64,000 nt of DNA from an uncultured Dehalococcoidia bacterium (GTDB taxonomy: Bacteria > Chloroflexota > Dehalococcoidia > Lucifugimonadales > Australimonadaceae): contig OY282355.1 of assembly GCA_958295525.1 (NCBI GenBank), positions 967,504 to 1,031,503 of the forward strand. Reading direction: 5' to 3'. The position numbers were made by a program, and so were the translations under genes. Position 1 is the stretch's first letter. Every line of letters begins with the position of its first letter. Positions 49,313-57,526 of this stretch are shown here, piece by piece. The notes beneath the pieces are model-generated. The model was not told the origin of the DNA and did not search any database. It saw only the letters and a program-made list of their open reading frames with translations.

Positions 49313-49384
49313 ATGCGGATACGAGCCGTCTACGTAACGCTCCACCAGTGGCGCTTCCCTAGTTCGGCCCTCGCAGCGGCGTAA
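49313..49384 (+). CDS. 23-residue micro-protein ORF with a strong ribosome site
   Basis: AGGAGG lies exactly 6 bases before the ATG, the best Shine-Dalgarno in this region. The product reads MRIRAVYVTLHQWRF and ends PSSALAAA. The stop codon sits in the loop of a strong hairpin, an arrangement seen for the tag reading frame of tmRNA and for some leader peptides. The terminal ALAAA recalls the ALAA degron of tmRNA tags. Whether it is translated as a leader or is functional itself is unknown. Confidence 0.45.
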   Translation: MRIRAVYVTLHQWRFPSSALAAA

Positions 49385-49540
49385 GCGCCGCTGAGGGAGG
49401 GCAGCCGGAAACCGGAAGCTCCGCGCGATTAGAGCAGGCGGAACCTGCAAGCGATAAGCAGAGGCCTGAGTCCGGCAATGCATGCCGGGAGCGGCGACGG
49501 AGCGGAAGGCGAGCCCCGCGACTCGCGGGGCGCAACACAC

Positions 49541-49579
49541 AGCGCCGGAGAGGTCATTGGCCGCTCCGGCGCTTTCTTT
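49541..49579 (+). terminator. Rho-independent terminator
   Basis: A 10-bp stem, AGCGCCGGAG (49541-49550) with CTCCGGCGCT (49564-49573), followed by TTTCTTT. It is the most canonical terminator in the window and closes the structured-RNA unit. Confidence 0.8.
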
Positions 49580-49636
49580 GCGGCGATAGCGCCTAACTGC
49601 TGCGGGTGCCCCCTACCCTACCCCGCCCGCCGCCCC

Positions 49637-49828
49637 TTCGTCATTCCCGCGCAGGCGGGCGTGGCGTTTCCAGTAGGTTCCCGCTTTCGCGGGAATGACG
49701 GGGCAGGGGGCGCTTTGGAGACGGGGCGCTGCGCGCCCCGTCCGGGGGCGAGATTCCCGCCTTCGCGGGAATGACGGAGACCATGGGAGACGCGCAGCGC
49801 AAACGCCACGCCCGCGTAGGCGGGAAGG
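49637..49828. repeat. Mixed-orientation inverted-repeat elements
   Basis: Elements at about 49637 (plus), 49676 (minus, loop TTTC), 49749 (minus) and a partial one at 49808. A GACGGGGCGCTGCGCGCCCCGTC palindrome of the second family lies at about 49718. Nothing else is seen between the terminator and the DUF429 gene. Confidence 0.75.
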
Positions 49829-49833
49829 AAAGC

Positions 49834-50682
49834 CTAGCCCTCTTCCTCAGGAGCGTCCGCCGGCGGCGACGGCATCACGACGTAGCCCTCGCGGATGACG
49901 CCCGCGCCGTCGAGCGAGGGCGGCTCGCCCACGGCGTCCGCCTCGCCGACCCACAACTTGTGCGCCGTCCACGCCGCGACCGCCGCGTCCAACTGATCGT
50001 CGGTCGGCGCGGCGCCGTCCGGCAATCGCATGCCCAGCCCCGCCAGCATTTCGGCGCGGACGCGGCGCCCCTCCGCCGTGCGCTTCGCGGGCAGGCGCGC
50101 CCCGTCCGCCAGCGCCTTCCACGCGCCCCCCGGAAACGCCTCGATCAGCGTCGCGTCGGACGCCGGCGTTCCGTTGAGCCCCAGCAGACGAAACCGGCTG
50201 CCGCTCGCAACCAGCGCGGCGAACAGCCGAACCGACCCGGCGATCAGCCCCGCGTAAGGAGCGCTCCCCGGCTCCGGCAATGCGTAGGGCGTCCGCCCGG
50301 GCGCGCGAACGAGCCGCTCCGACTCCCGAACCTTCACGTCCGGCGCGCCGGCCAGCCCCTGCGGCCCGTCCACCGCCAAAATGAAGGAGCGGCCAATCGC
50401 CTGATCGGGAATGATTCGCGCGCCGTCCTCCCGGTACTCCCACTGGCCGAACGCGCAAACCAAATCCGCGTCCATCACGGCGTAGTCGCACGGGCGGGGA
50501 TTCCGCGCCGTCGGATCCGACAGATCGAGGCCGATGAAGCAAGGCCCGCCGGCGCCCCCGCGCTCGCCGACGCTCCGCATCGTGCGCCGCCGCCGCCACT
50601 TGGCGACGTACCGCACCGTCACCGCCGCCGCGAGCGCCGACGCTCCCGCCGCGCTGTAGATTCCCGTGCGCCGCATTCGCAT
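49834..50682 (-). CDS. DUF429 protein, predicted RNase H-like nuclease
   Basis: Up to 282 residues. The DUF429 core starts at CFIGLDLSDPTARNPRPCDYAVMD (first acidic residue of the RNase H-like fold in GLDLSD). It continues with SFILAVDGPQGLAG, SERLVRAPGRTPY and a C-terminal TDDQLDAAVAAWTAHKLWVGEAD, where the final acidic residues lie. Nuclease activity is only predicted for the family. The chosen ATG at 50682 adds a 34-residue Ala-rich, possibly membrane-inserting leader (YSAAGASALAAAVTVRYVAK); the ATG at 50580 would give a soluble protein. Neither start has a clear ribosome site. Confidence 0.75.
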   Translation of the reverse strand: MRMRRTGIYSAAGASALAAAVTVRYVAKWRRRRTMRSVGERGGAGGPCFIGLDLSDPTARNPRPCDYAVMDADLVCAFGQWEYREDGARIIPDQAIGRSFILAVDGPQGLAGAPDVKVRESERLVRAPGRTPYALPEPGSAPYAGLIAGSVRLFAALVASGSRFRLLGLNGTPASDATLIEAFPGGAWKALADGARLPAKRTAEGRRVRAEMLAGLGMRLPDGAAPTDDQLDAAVAAWTAHKLWVGEADAVGEPPSLDGAGVIREGYVVMPSPPADAPEEEG

Positions 50683-50801
50683 ACGCGGTAGTCTACCCTA
50701 TCGCTGCGAGCGGCGGGGCAAATCCGTTCCTTGTGAGCGTTTGCGCAACGCGGACGCATGTCCCCTAGCCCCCAAACTGCCCCCAAAACCCGCCGCGCGG
50801 T

Positions 50802-50830
50802 TTGACAATTCGCCGCGATGCTGGTATGTA
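50802..50830 (+). promoter_or_regulatory. Promoter of the branched-chain amino-acid transporter operon
   Basis: TTGACA at 50802-50807, 17 bases, then TATGTA at 50825-50830 preceded by TG one base before it (extended -10). It would give a leader of about 60 bases before the ATG at 50898. Confidence 0.5.
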
Positions 50831-50897
50831 TTGCGCCGTCCGCGTCCGCGCTTCGCGGAAGGCGCGGAGCCAGCAACAGGATATGAGGGAGGATCCG

Positions 50898-52175
50898 ATG
50901 CACTTGGGACTCGTTCGCTCCAGACTTCTCCTTGCGTTCGCGGCGCTTGCGAGCGTCGCGCTCGTCGCGGCCGCGTGCGGCGCGGATCCGACCGCCACCC
51001 CCCGGCCAACCAACACGCCGCCGCCGGCGATGGCCGAAGCCACCGCGACGCCGGTTCCGCCCACTCCGACGCCTGAGCCCCAAGAGCTCAAACTCGGATT
51101 CACCGTGCCGCTCTCCGGCAGTTACGCCCGGTGGGGGCGCCTCGTTTCCGCCATGCAGTGCGCGATCGATGAGATCCACGCCAGCGGCGAACTCGGCTCC
51201 ACGACCATCGAACTCCTCCCCGAGGACTCGAAGGCCGACCAGGCGGAAGGCGTCTCCGGGCTCCGCAAACTCGCCACCGTCAACGACGCCCCGGTCATTA
51301 TGACCATCTTCACCGGCATCGGCCTCGCGCAGAAGCCCGTCGCCGAAGAACTCGGCGTCGTTCTCTTCTCCTCCGGCATTCAGAACCCCGCCTTCGCCGC
51401 CGACAATCCCTGGGTCTTCCGCAACGCCCTCAACACGATATGGAACGCCGACGCCCTCGTCCGCTACCTCAAAGACGAGGCGAACGAGAATCTCGACGGC
51501 CTCCGCTACGCCTACATCAAGGAAGAGGGCAACGACTCCATCGACCTCCAGGTCACGCGGCTGAAGAGGCTCGCCGAGGAATTCGGCATTGATATCGTCG
51601 CCGAAGAGACCTTCCAGAAGGACGACGTCTCCTTCGACACGCAGGTCACGAAGATCCGCCGCGCCGACCCCGACGTCGTGCAGGTGATGTCGCTCGGCAA
51701 GGAGATGGGCCTCATCATCAACACGATGGCGCAGCAAGGGGTGAATCCCAAGTACCGGCTCTCCGGCGGCGGCGCCGAGGGCAACACGGAACTCATCCGC
51801 GTCTCCGGCGAGGCCGCCAACGGCATCCTCTACTCCGCTCCCGGCAGCGCCGACACCAGCGCCGACCCCCGCGCCCAGCGCTTCACGGAGTGCTACTCGG
51901 CGCAGCAAGGCGGCAACACGCCCGACACCTACGACGCGTCCTTCTACGACGGCACGCTCGCCATCGCCGAGGCGCTGAAGATGGGCGCCGACCCCACCGA
52001 CGCGGTCTCGATGCGCGACACGCTCGCACAGGTGCGGAGCGTGGATGGCGTCTCCGGCCGCTGGGACTACGACGACGGCGGCGACGCCTGGGCGCCCGTC
52101 TCCATCGGCCAAGTCCAAAACGGCAAGTTCGTCAAGGTCATCCCGCAGATCGAGCCGTTCAACGACATCCGGTAG
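50898..52175 (+). CDS. livK: Branched-chain amino-acid ABC transporter, substrate-binding lipoprotein
   Basis: 425 residues. GGAGG lies 5 bases before the ATG at 50898. The signal peptide ends in a lipobox LVAAAC with the lipid-bearing Cys at residue 27, so the protein is membrane-tethered. A Pro/Thr linker (TPRPTNTPPPAM) leads to the periplasmic-binding-type domain that begins LKLGFTVPLSGSYARWGR, typical of LivJ/LivK-type type I receptors. DASFYDGTLAIAEALKMG near the end is also characteristic. The ligand could be leucine/isoleucine/valine or another amide or amino acid such as urea. It heads a complete five-gene transporter set. Confidence 0.9.
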   Translation: MHLGLVRSRLLLAFAALASVALVAAACGADPTATPRPTNTPPPAMAEATATPVPPTPTPEPQELKLGFTVPLSGSYARWGRLVSAMQCAIDEIHASGELGSTTIELLPEDSKADQAEGVSGLRKLATVNDAPVIMTIFTGIGLAQKPVAEELGVVLFSSGIQNPAFAADNPWVFRNALNTIWNADALVRYLKDEANENLDGLRYAYIKEEGNDSIDLQVTRLKRLAEEFGIDIVAEETFQKDDVSFDTQVTKIRRADPDVVQVMSLGKEMGLIINTMAQQGVNPKYRLSGGGAEGNTELIRVSGEAANGILYSAPGSADTSADPRAQRFTECYSAQQGGNTPDTYDASFYDGTLAIAEALKMGADPTDAVSMRDTLAQVRSVDGVSGRWDYDDGGDAWAPVSIGQVQNGKFVKVIPQIEPFNDIR

Positions 52176-52245
52176 GCGGCGTCAGCAACGGGGCTCCTCC
52201 GCTTGGAGGAGCCCCAACTCCCACGCCCAACCGGGGAGGGCCAGG

Positions 52246-52273
52246 CGAGATTCCCGCCTACGCGGGAATGACG
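52246..52273 (-). repeat. Single inverted-repeat element between livK and livH
   Basis: One copy in minus orientation in the 141-bp gap. As a hairpin within an operon it could act as a processing or attenuation point between the binding-protein and permease messages. Just before it lies a small GGGGCTCCTCCGCTTGGAGGAGCCCC hairpin (about 52190-52216). Confidence 0.75.
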
Positions 52274-52316
52274 GATAGTCACGGAGATCCGGCGCGGCGA
52301 CGGAAGACGCGATTCA

Positions 52317-53228
52317 GTGGAAACCTTCATACAAATCAGCATCAACGCCCTTGCGCTGGGCTCGATCTACGCGCTCCTGTCGCTCGGTTTCGCGGTGATC
52401 TACAACACCGTCCGCATTTTCCACGTGCTGCACGGCGCGGCCTTCCTCATCGCGGGCTACGCGACTTGGTGGCTCGCGCAGGAGCAGGGGTGGCCGATCT
52501 ACCTCGCCGCGTCCACCGCCGTCATCCTCGCCGGAGCGTCCGGCGTCTTTATGGAACTCGCCATCTACCGCAGGCTGCGCGTTCGCGGCGCGGGCTTCCT
52601 TGTCTCCTTCCTCGGATCGCTCGCCGCGCTCTTCTTCTTCGAAGGTCTGCTCCTCACGCTGGCGCGCACCGCGACCCGCCTTCCACGCGCCGGAGGCCCG
52701 CTCCCGACGCTCCATCTGCAGAGCGACGCGCTGGGGATTGACCTCTTCATCAAGTGGCACTCCGTCTACACCATCGTCCTCGTCGCCATTCTCGTGGTCG
52801 TGGTGACGCTCTTCTTCCGCTACACGAAGTGGGGGCGGATGATCCGCGCCATCGCGTCCAACCCCGACCTCGCCGTCGCCGTCGGCATCAACGCATCCAG
52901 CGTCTACTTGCTCGTCTTCGTGCTCGGCTCGACGCTTGCGGGCGTCGGCGGCGTGATGCAGACCTACGAGGGCGGCGTTATCCCCAATGTCGGCATCCGC
53001 TTGGCGATCACGGCGGCGGGCGGCGTCATCATCGGCGGCATCGGCAGCATGCCCGGCGCGGTCGTCGGAGGGCTCGCGCTCGGCGCCGCCCAAACCATCG
53101 CAAGTTACTATTGGGGCGGCAACTGGGCGATACCCGCAGGCTTTATGCTGCTGCTGCTCGTCATCCTCTTCCGCCCTTACGGACTGCTCGGAACGCGCGA
53201 GCACCGCGAACTGCGGAGGCTGTTGTGA
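52317..53228 (+). CDS. livH: Branched-chain amino-acid ABC transporter permease LivH
   Basis: A 303-residue polytopic permease starting at GTG (52317). The family N-terminus is INALALGSIYALLSLGFAVI. The EAA-like coupling region is RYTKWGRMIRAIASNPDLAVAVGIN, and GGVIIGGIGSMPGAVVGGL and LILFRPYGLLG-type C-terminus are present. About eight membrane helices are expected. Its TGA overlaps the GTG of livM (GTGA). Confidence 0.93.
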   Translation: METFIQISINALALGSIYALLSLGFAVIYNTVRIFHVLHGAAFLIAGYATWWLAQEQGWPIYLAASTAVILAGASGVFMELAIYRRLRVRGAGFLVSFLGSLAALFFFEGLLLTLARTATRLPRAGGPLPTLHLQSDALGIDLFIKWHSVYTIVLVAILVVVVTLFFRYTKWGRMIRAIASNPDLAVAVGINASSVYLLVFVLGSTLAGVGGVMQTYEGGVIPNVGIRLAITAAGGVIIGGIGSMPGAVVGGLALGAAQTIASYYWGGNWAIPAGFMLLLLVILFRPYGLLGTREHRELRRLL

Positions 53229-54511
53229 CGACCACCGGCGCGCAGGAACCCGAACCCCAAACGCTCGGCGGCGGACTAGCCGCCGGATCGGGGATCGGCG
53301 CGGAGGCGGAGCAGGCCGCAGCGCCCTCGCAGGGCTGGCAGGCCGTCCTCACGCCGCAGCGCGTCGCCGTTGCGTTCGGCGCGTTCCTCCTCCTGACGCT
53401 CGCCCCGTTCGGACTCGGCTGGATAGACGGCGCCGTGCTCACCGTTCTCTACGCCTTCGCCAGCGTTGCGGTCCTCGCCGCCGCCGGCCTCCAAAAGCGC
53501 TACGGGCTCGCCGCGTTCGCCCTCTTCGTCCTCGCGCTGTCGCTCCTCTGGCGTTTCGACATCCTCAGCGACAACTACATGGCGAGCCTCATCGTCGTCG
53601 CAAGCATCTACGCGATCCTCGCCACCTCGCTCAATATGTCCGTCGGCTACACGGGGCTGATGAGCCTCTCGCACGCCGGATTTATGGGCGTCGGCGCCTA
53701 CACGTTCGCCATCCTCACGACGCAGACCAGCAACCCCCCGCGAGGGGCGGAGGTGTTCAACCTCCCCTACTGGCCCTCCATCGTCGCCGCCGGGCTCGTC
53801 GCCTGCGTCGTCGCGCTCATCGTCTCGCCGATCCTGCGGCTGCGCGGCCACTTCTTCGTGCTCGCCACCGTCACCGTGATGCTCAGCCTCTCGCAGATCA
53901 TTCTCGCCTTCGGATGGCTCACCAACGGCTCCCTCGCCATCCGCGACGTGCCCCGTCCCGTCCTCTTCGGCTTCTCTTTCGACACCGCCGAAAAATTCCT
54001 CCTCTTCAGCATCCCCGTCGCCATCCTCTGCATCCTCATCATCCGCCAATTGGTGGAGTCTCCCTATGGGCGCGTGCTGACCACCATCCGGGCCAACCCG
54101 GCGGTCGCCTCCAGCATCGGCAAAAACGTCGGCTTCGTGCGTTTGCGCGTCTACGTCACCACCGCCTTCTTCGCGGGAGTCGCCGGAGCCGTCTACGTCT
54201 CCTACTTCACCGTCGCCGCCCACTCCAACTATCTCGTCGAGTTCAGCACCTTCCTCCTGATAATGGTCGTGCTGGGCGGCTCCGGCCGCTGGCTCGGCTC
54301 CGTGATCGGCGTCATCGCCTACCTCGCCGTATCCGAGTCCGTCCGCTTCCTCCCTGACGTCACTGAGTGGATGCATTCTTACGCATCCTTCCTGCCGGTC
54401 ATCACGGTCGAGAAGGTCGGCGGCGTCACCACGATGCTCTGGGGCGCGCTGCTCTTCTTCGTGATGCTCTTCAGACCGCAGGGCATCATCGGCAGGTACC
54501 GGCTGGAGTAG
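53225..54511 (+). CDS. livM: Branched-chain amino-acid ABC transporter permease LivM
   Basis: 428 residues from a GTG that overlaps the livH stop. After a polar N-terminal extension of about 40 residues it has the LivM helices, with the family stretch NMSVGYTGLMSLSHAGFMGV and the coupling loop SPYGRVLTTIRANPAVASSIGKN. The C-terminus, FFVMLFRPQGIIGRYRLE, is typical. It pairs with LivH as the membrane channel. Confidence 0.93.
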   Translation: MTTTGAQEPEPQTLGGGLAAGSGIGAEAEQAAAPSQGWQAVLTPQRVAVAFGAFLLLTLAPFGLGWIDGAVLTVLYAFASVAVLAAAGLQKRYGLAAFALFVLALSLLWRFDILSDNYMASLIVVASIYAILATSLNMSVGYTGLMSLSHAGFMGVGAYTFAILTTQTSNPPRGAEVFNLPYWPSIVAAGLVACVVALIVSPILRLRGHFFVLATVTVMLSLSQIILAFGWLTNGSLAIRDVPRPVLFGFSFDTAEKFLLFSIPVAILCILIIRQLVESPYGRVLTTIRANPAVASSIGKNVGFVRLRVYVTTAFFAGVAGAVYVSYFTVAAHSNYLVEFSTFLLIMVVLGGSGRWLGSVIGVIAYLAVSESVRFLPDVTEWMHSYASFLPVITVEKVGGVTTMLWGALLFFVMLFRPQGIIGRYRLE

Positions 54512-54517
54512 CGCGCA

Positions 54518-55291
54518 ATGGCCATCCTCGAAGTCAGCGGCGTCTACAAGAGTTTCGGCGGCAACCTCGTCCTCGAGAACGTCGGAATGCAAGCCGAGTT
54601 GGGGCAAGTCACGAGCCTCATCGGCCCCAACGGCGCGGGCAAGTCCACCCTCCTCAACATCATCTCCGGCTTCCTCAAGGCCGACTCCGGCGCCGTCCGA
54701 ATGAACGGGCGCGAGATCGCAGGCTACCCCCCATTCAAGTGCTTCAAAGCCGGCATCGCCCGCACCTTTCAAGACTCCCAAGTGCTCCCCTATATGACCG
54801 GGCTGGACAACGTCGTCGTCTCCTCTCCCGGACAGCGCGGCGAAATGGAGCACAACGCCCTCTTCCGCCCCTGGGTAGTCGCCGCCGAAGAGCGCGAGCG
54901 GCGCGCCGAGGCGATGGCGCACCTCGCCAGCCTCGACATCGAGTCGAAAGCGGCCAGCCTCTCGCAGGCCCTCTCCTACGGCCAGCAGAAACTCCTCGAG
55001 TTCGCCCGGATGCTCAACTCCCGCGCCCAAGTCTTCCTGCTGGACGAGCCGATGGCCGGCATCCACCCCGACCTCATCGAAGGGCTCAGCAAAATGATCC
55101 GCGCCGCCGCGACCGAGCACGGCAAGGCCGTCATCCTCGTCGAGCACAACCTCAAAGTCGTGATGGACGTCTCCGACTACGTCGTCGTCGTGCGCGGCGA
55201 GGTCGTCGTCGAAGGCCCGCCCTCCGAAGTCGAAAAAGACGAGCGCCTCGCCAGCGCGTTCCTGGGATTCGTGTCCAATGCCGCTACTTGA
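54518..55291 (+). CDS. livG: Branched-chain amino-acid ABC transporter ATPase LivG
   Basis: 257 residues. Walker A GPNGAGKST, Q-loop RTFQDSQVL, signature LSYGQQKLLE, Walker B VFLLDEP and switch His VEHN are all intact. The ATG is 6 bases after livM. It overlaps livF by 14 bases. Confidence 0.93.
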   Translation: MAILEVSGVYKSFGGNLVLENVGMQAELGQVTSLIGPNGAGKSTLLNIISGFLKADSGAVRMNGREIAGYPPFKCFKAGIARTFQDSQVLPYMTGLDNVVVSSPGQRGEMEHNALFRPWVVAAEERERRAEAMAHLASLDIESKAASLSQALSYGQQKLLEFARMLNSRAQVFLLDEPMAGIHPDLIEGLSKMIRAAATEHGKAVILVEHNLKVVMDVSDYVVVVRGEVVVEGPPSEVEKDERLASAFLGFVSNAAT

Positions 55292-55988
55292 GACCCGCGA
55301 CCTCCTCGTCTCCTACGGCCCCAAGCAGATCCTCAACGGGGTCAGCCTCGGCGTGGACGAGGGCAAAGTCACCACCATCATCGGCCACAACGGGGCCGGC
55401 AAATCCACCCTCATCAAAGGCGTCTACGGCATCGCCCGAGTGACCGGCGGCGCCGTCGTCTTCGACGGGCGGGACATCACCAACCACGCGCCCTACGACA
55501 ATATCAAAGCCGGCGTCGGCTACCTCGCGCAAGGCGGCCAGGTCTTCGCCGACCTCTCCGTCGAGGACAACCTCAAACTCGGCGGCTACGCCCTTCCCAA
55601 CGACCTCGTGCCGGAGCGTATGGAGCAGGCGTACCGAATGTTCCCCATCCTCGACCGCCGCCGGCGCTCCGACGCCGACACGCTCTCCGGCGGCGAGCGC
55701 CAGATGCTCGCGCTCGGAATGACGCTGATGCTCAAGCCCAAACTCCTCCTGATGGACGAGCCCACCGGCGCGCTCGCGGGCCCCGTCATCGAGCAAATTA
55801 TGGGAACCATCCGCAGCCTCGTCGAAGAAATGGGCGTCGGCATCCTCCTCGTTGAGCAGAACGTGGACGTCGGCGTCAGGCTCGCCGACGCCGTCCACGT
55901 CGTCGAGGCCGGCAAAGTCATCTTCAGCGGCGATCCGCAGGAACTGCGCGACCCCGAGGCGCGCCGCCGCCTGCTCGGGCTCGCCTGA
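55278..55988 (+). CDS. livF: Branched-chain amino-acid ABC transporter ATPase LivF
   Basis: 236 residues. Walker A GHNGAGKST, Q-loop YLAQGGQVF, signature LSGGERQML, Walker B LLLMDEP. The switch-loop position is VEQN, as usual in LivF. It overlaps the end of livG and completes the transporter. Confidence 0.93.
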   Translation: MPLLETRDLLVSYGPKQILNGVSLGVDEGKVTTIIGHNGAGKSTLIKGVYGIARVTGGAVVFDGRDITNHAPYDNIKAGVGYLAQGGQVFADLSVEDNLKLGGYALPNDLVPERMEQAYRMFPILDRRRRSDADTLSGGERQMLALGMTLMLKPKLLLMDEPTGALAGPVIEQIMGTIRSLVEEMGVGILLVEQNVDVGVRLADAVHVVEAGKVIFSGDPQELRDPEARRRLLGLA

Positions 55989-55999
55989 CGCGGAAGCGA

Positions 56000-56153
56000 T
56001 GACGCATTCTCGCGCAGGCGGGAATCCAGTCGGCGCGCAAGCGCCCCCTGCCTCGCCCCGCCCGCCTACGCAGGAACCTCGCCCTCATGTCCGTCATTCC
56101 CGCGTAGGCGGGAATCTCGCCCCCTGTCCCCATCATCCCCGCGCAGCCGCGAA
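56000..56153 (+). repeat. Degenerate inverted-repeat elements downstream of livF
   Basis: A divergent copy at about 56008 followed by the CAGTCGGCGCGCAAGCGCC extension seen at 34705 and 39025, a good copy at about 56092 and a decayed one at about 56128. No terminator with a T-run is visible after livF. Confidence 0.7.
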
Positions 56154-56179
56154 TCCTCGCCCCTGACGGGGCGCGTCCC

Positions 56180-56539
56180 CTACCCAATCTCCAGCGTGCG
56201 GAACGCCCCGCGCTGAAGCGCGGCAGTGGCGAGCAATTGCTGCAGGACGACCTGCGCCTCAGGGCGGCGCAAGTCGAGCGACGACGCGCCGATTGCGCGG
56301 TAGAGCGCTCCGGTGCCCACGCTCGTGGACGACTCCCCGCCGACTTCCCGCGGCAGATCCACCCCCAGCGCGTCGGCCATCGCTTGCGCCTGCAGCGCGC
56401 CGACCCCGGATGCGTGCGTTTTCGTCAGCGCGCGGCGGTTGTGCAGCAGCGTGTAGCCGTTCTTGTTGCGCCTGATCGTCACCGGCGTTTCGCCTCGCGG
56501 ACGGTTGATGAGCCGCTCGGCGTAGTCCAACGCTTTCAT
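56180..56539 (-). CDS. Hypothetical protein
   Basis: 119 residues from the ATG at 56539; a GTG five codons earlier is possible. I do not recognise it. It is soluble, has no signal peptide, begins MKALDYAERLINRPRGETPV and has an internal VTIRRNKNGYTLLHNRRALT segment that looks like beta strands. The C-terminal third is Ala/Leu-rich helix. It lies 36 bp after the SDR gene on the same strand and may share its transcript. Confidence 0.55.
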   Translation of the reverse strand: MKALDYAERLINRPRGETPVTIRRNKNGYTLLHNRRALTKTHASGVGALQAQAMADALGVDLPREVGGESSTSVGTGALYRAIGASSLDLRRPEAQVVLQQLLATAALQRGAFRTLEIG

Positions 56540-56575
56540 TCGGGAGAGAGCCACAGGCGGCTTCCGGCGGCGCGG

Positions 56576-57481
56576 CTAGAGCGTTCCCGCGGCGCGGGCG
56601 GCCTCGACGTCGGGCGCATGCCCCCACGTCTCGAATCCCCCGAGTCCGTTCCGCTCGTTCCACTCCATGCAACTGATCCAGCGCCCGGTGACGCCGCTCG
56701 CGTCCTGCTCGGCGAGATGGAGCGCGAGCGGCACGACGTTGTCGGCGCGCACGCGGCGCGGCGTCCAATTGGACGTCTCCTGGCCGAGGCGCATCCGAAT
56801 CTCGTGGCGGACGGCTTCCTGCTCATCCGAGCCCGTCGTGGCCGTGTGGCCCGGCATCATCAGGTTCGCCGCGACGTTGTAAGGCTTGAGTTCCTGCGCG
56901 AGGTAGATCGTCATCGAGCCCATCGCGGCTTTCGCGGGCTGGTACGCGCCCTCGCGGCTGAGCCCGTAGAAGACGGCCTCGCCCTGTCCGGCGGCGTGCG
57001 CGTTGAGCAGCATACTCGACGAAGAGTTGATGATGCTCCCGCTGCGCTTCTCCAGCATCGGCTGAACGAACCGCTTGATGACGCGGAAGTTGCCGAACAC
57101 GTGCGTGCTGAACATCCGCTCCCACTCGCTCACGTCGGTTTCCAGCACCGTGATGCTTCCGTGCGTATCGAGGTAGAGGTCGCGCTGGCGGGTTCCGCCG
57201 TTGTTGACGATGACGTCCACCGTGCCGAACCACTCGATCGTCTTCTCGTACACGGCGTCCACGTGCGACTGCAGCGTGATGTCCATCGTCGCGGCGAGCG
57301 CGTTGGGGTTGCCCTTGATCTCCTCGAGGAAGTCGTAGTCGTCGTTGGAGACGCCGGTGGGCGCCCACGAGAGGTCGGTCGCCACGACTTTGGCGCCCTC
57401 GTTGAGGAAGGCGCGAACCAACTCGCGGCCCATTCCCCGCGCGCCGCCGGTGATCAGCGCAACTTTGCCTGCCACGGACAT
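56576..57481 (-). CDS. Short-chain dehydrogenase/reductase (SDR), divergent
   Basis: 301 residues. It has TGGARGMGRE, the Asp of ATDLS, VNNGG in place of the usual NNAG, a Ser-rich active-site strand (INSSSSMLL) and YQPAKAAM as the YxxxK motif. The family's catalytic Ser, Tyr and Lys are therefore present. AAGGAGG lies 6 bases before the ATG. The promoter, leader and first five codons (MSVAG) are nearly identical to those of the membrane-protein gene at 59629, which shows a shared duplicated segment. The substrate is unknown. Confidence 0.88.
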   Translation of the reverse strand: MSVAGKVALITGGARGMGRELVRAFLNEGAKVVATDLSWAPTGVSNDDYDFLEEIKGNPNALAATMDITLQSHVDAVYEKTIEWFGTVDVIVNNGGTRQRDLYLDTHGSITVLETDVSEWERMFSTHVFGNFRVIKRFVQPMLEKRSGSIINSSSSMLLNAHAAGQGEAVFYGLSREGAYQPAKAAMGSMTIYLAQELKPYNVAANLMMPGHTATTGSDEQEAVRHEIRMRLGQETSNWTPRRVRADNVVPLALHLAEQDASGVTGRWISCMEWNERNGLGGFETWGHAPDVEAARAAGTL

Positions 57482-57526
57482 CGCCTGCCTCCTTGCCGTC
57501 TTGAGGTTCCGCCGCTTCCAGCGCCT

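Larger units (their letters stand above)
49240..49579 (+). ncRNA. Candidate structured RNA (about 340 nt) carrying a 23-codon ORF and its own terminator
   Basis: The stretch from the promoter at 49205 to the terminator at 49541-49579 has several strong hairpins. One is a 12-bp stem with a 2-base bulge at 49368-49397 whose loop contains the TAA of the small ORF. Others are CCGGC/GCCGG at 49472-49488 and GCCCCGCG/CGCGGGGC at 49513-49531. No long reading frame is credible on either strand. Length and layout recall tmRNA, but I find no tRNA-like ends, so it is not called tmRNA. I do not recognise the family. Confidence 0.5.

Noticed and set aside
49240-49579. tmRNA (ssrA)
   Set aside because: The ORF ending in ALAAA with its stop in a hairpin loop fits, but neither the tRNA-like 5' end with TTCGAC nor a T-arm/CCA 3' end is present in either the normal or permuted order.
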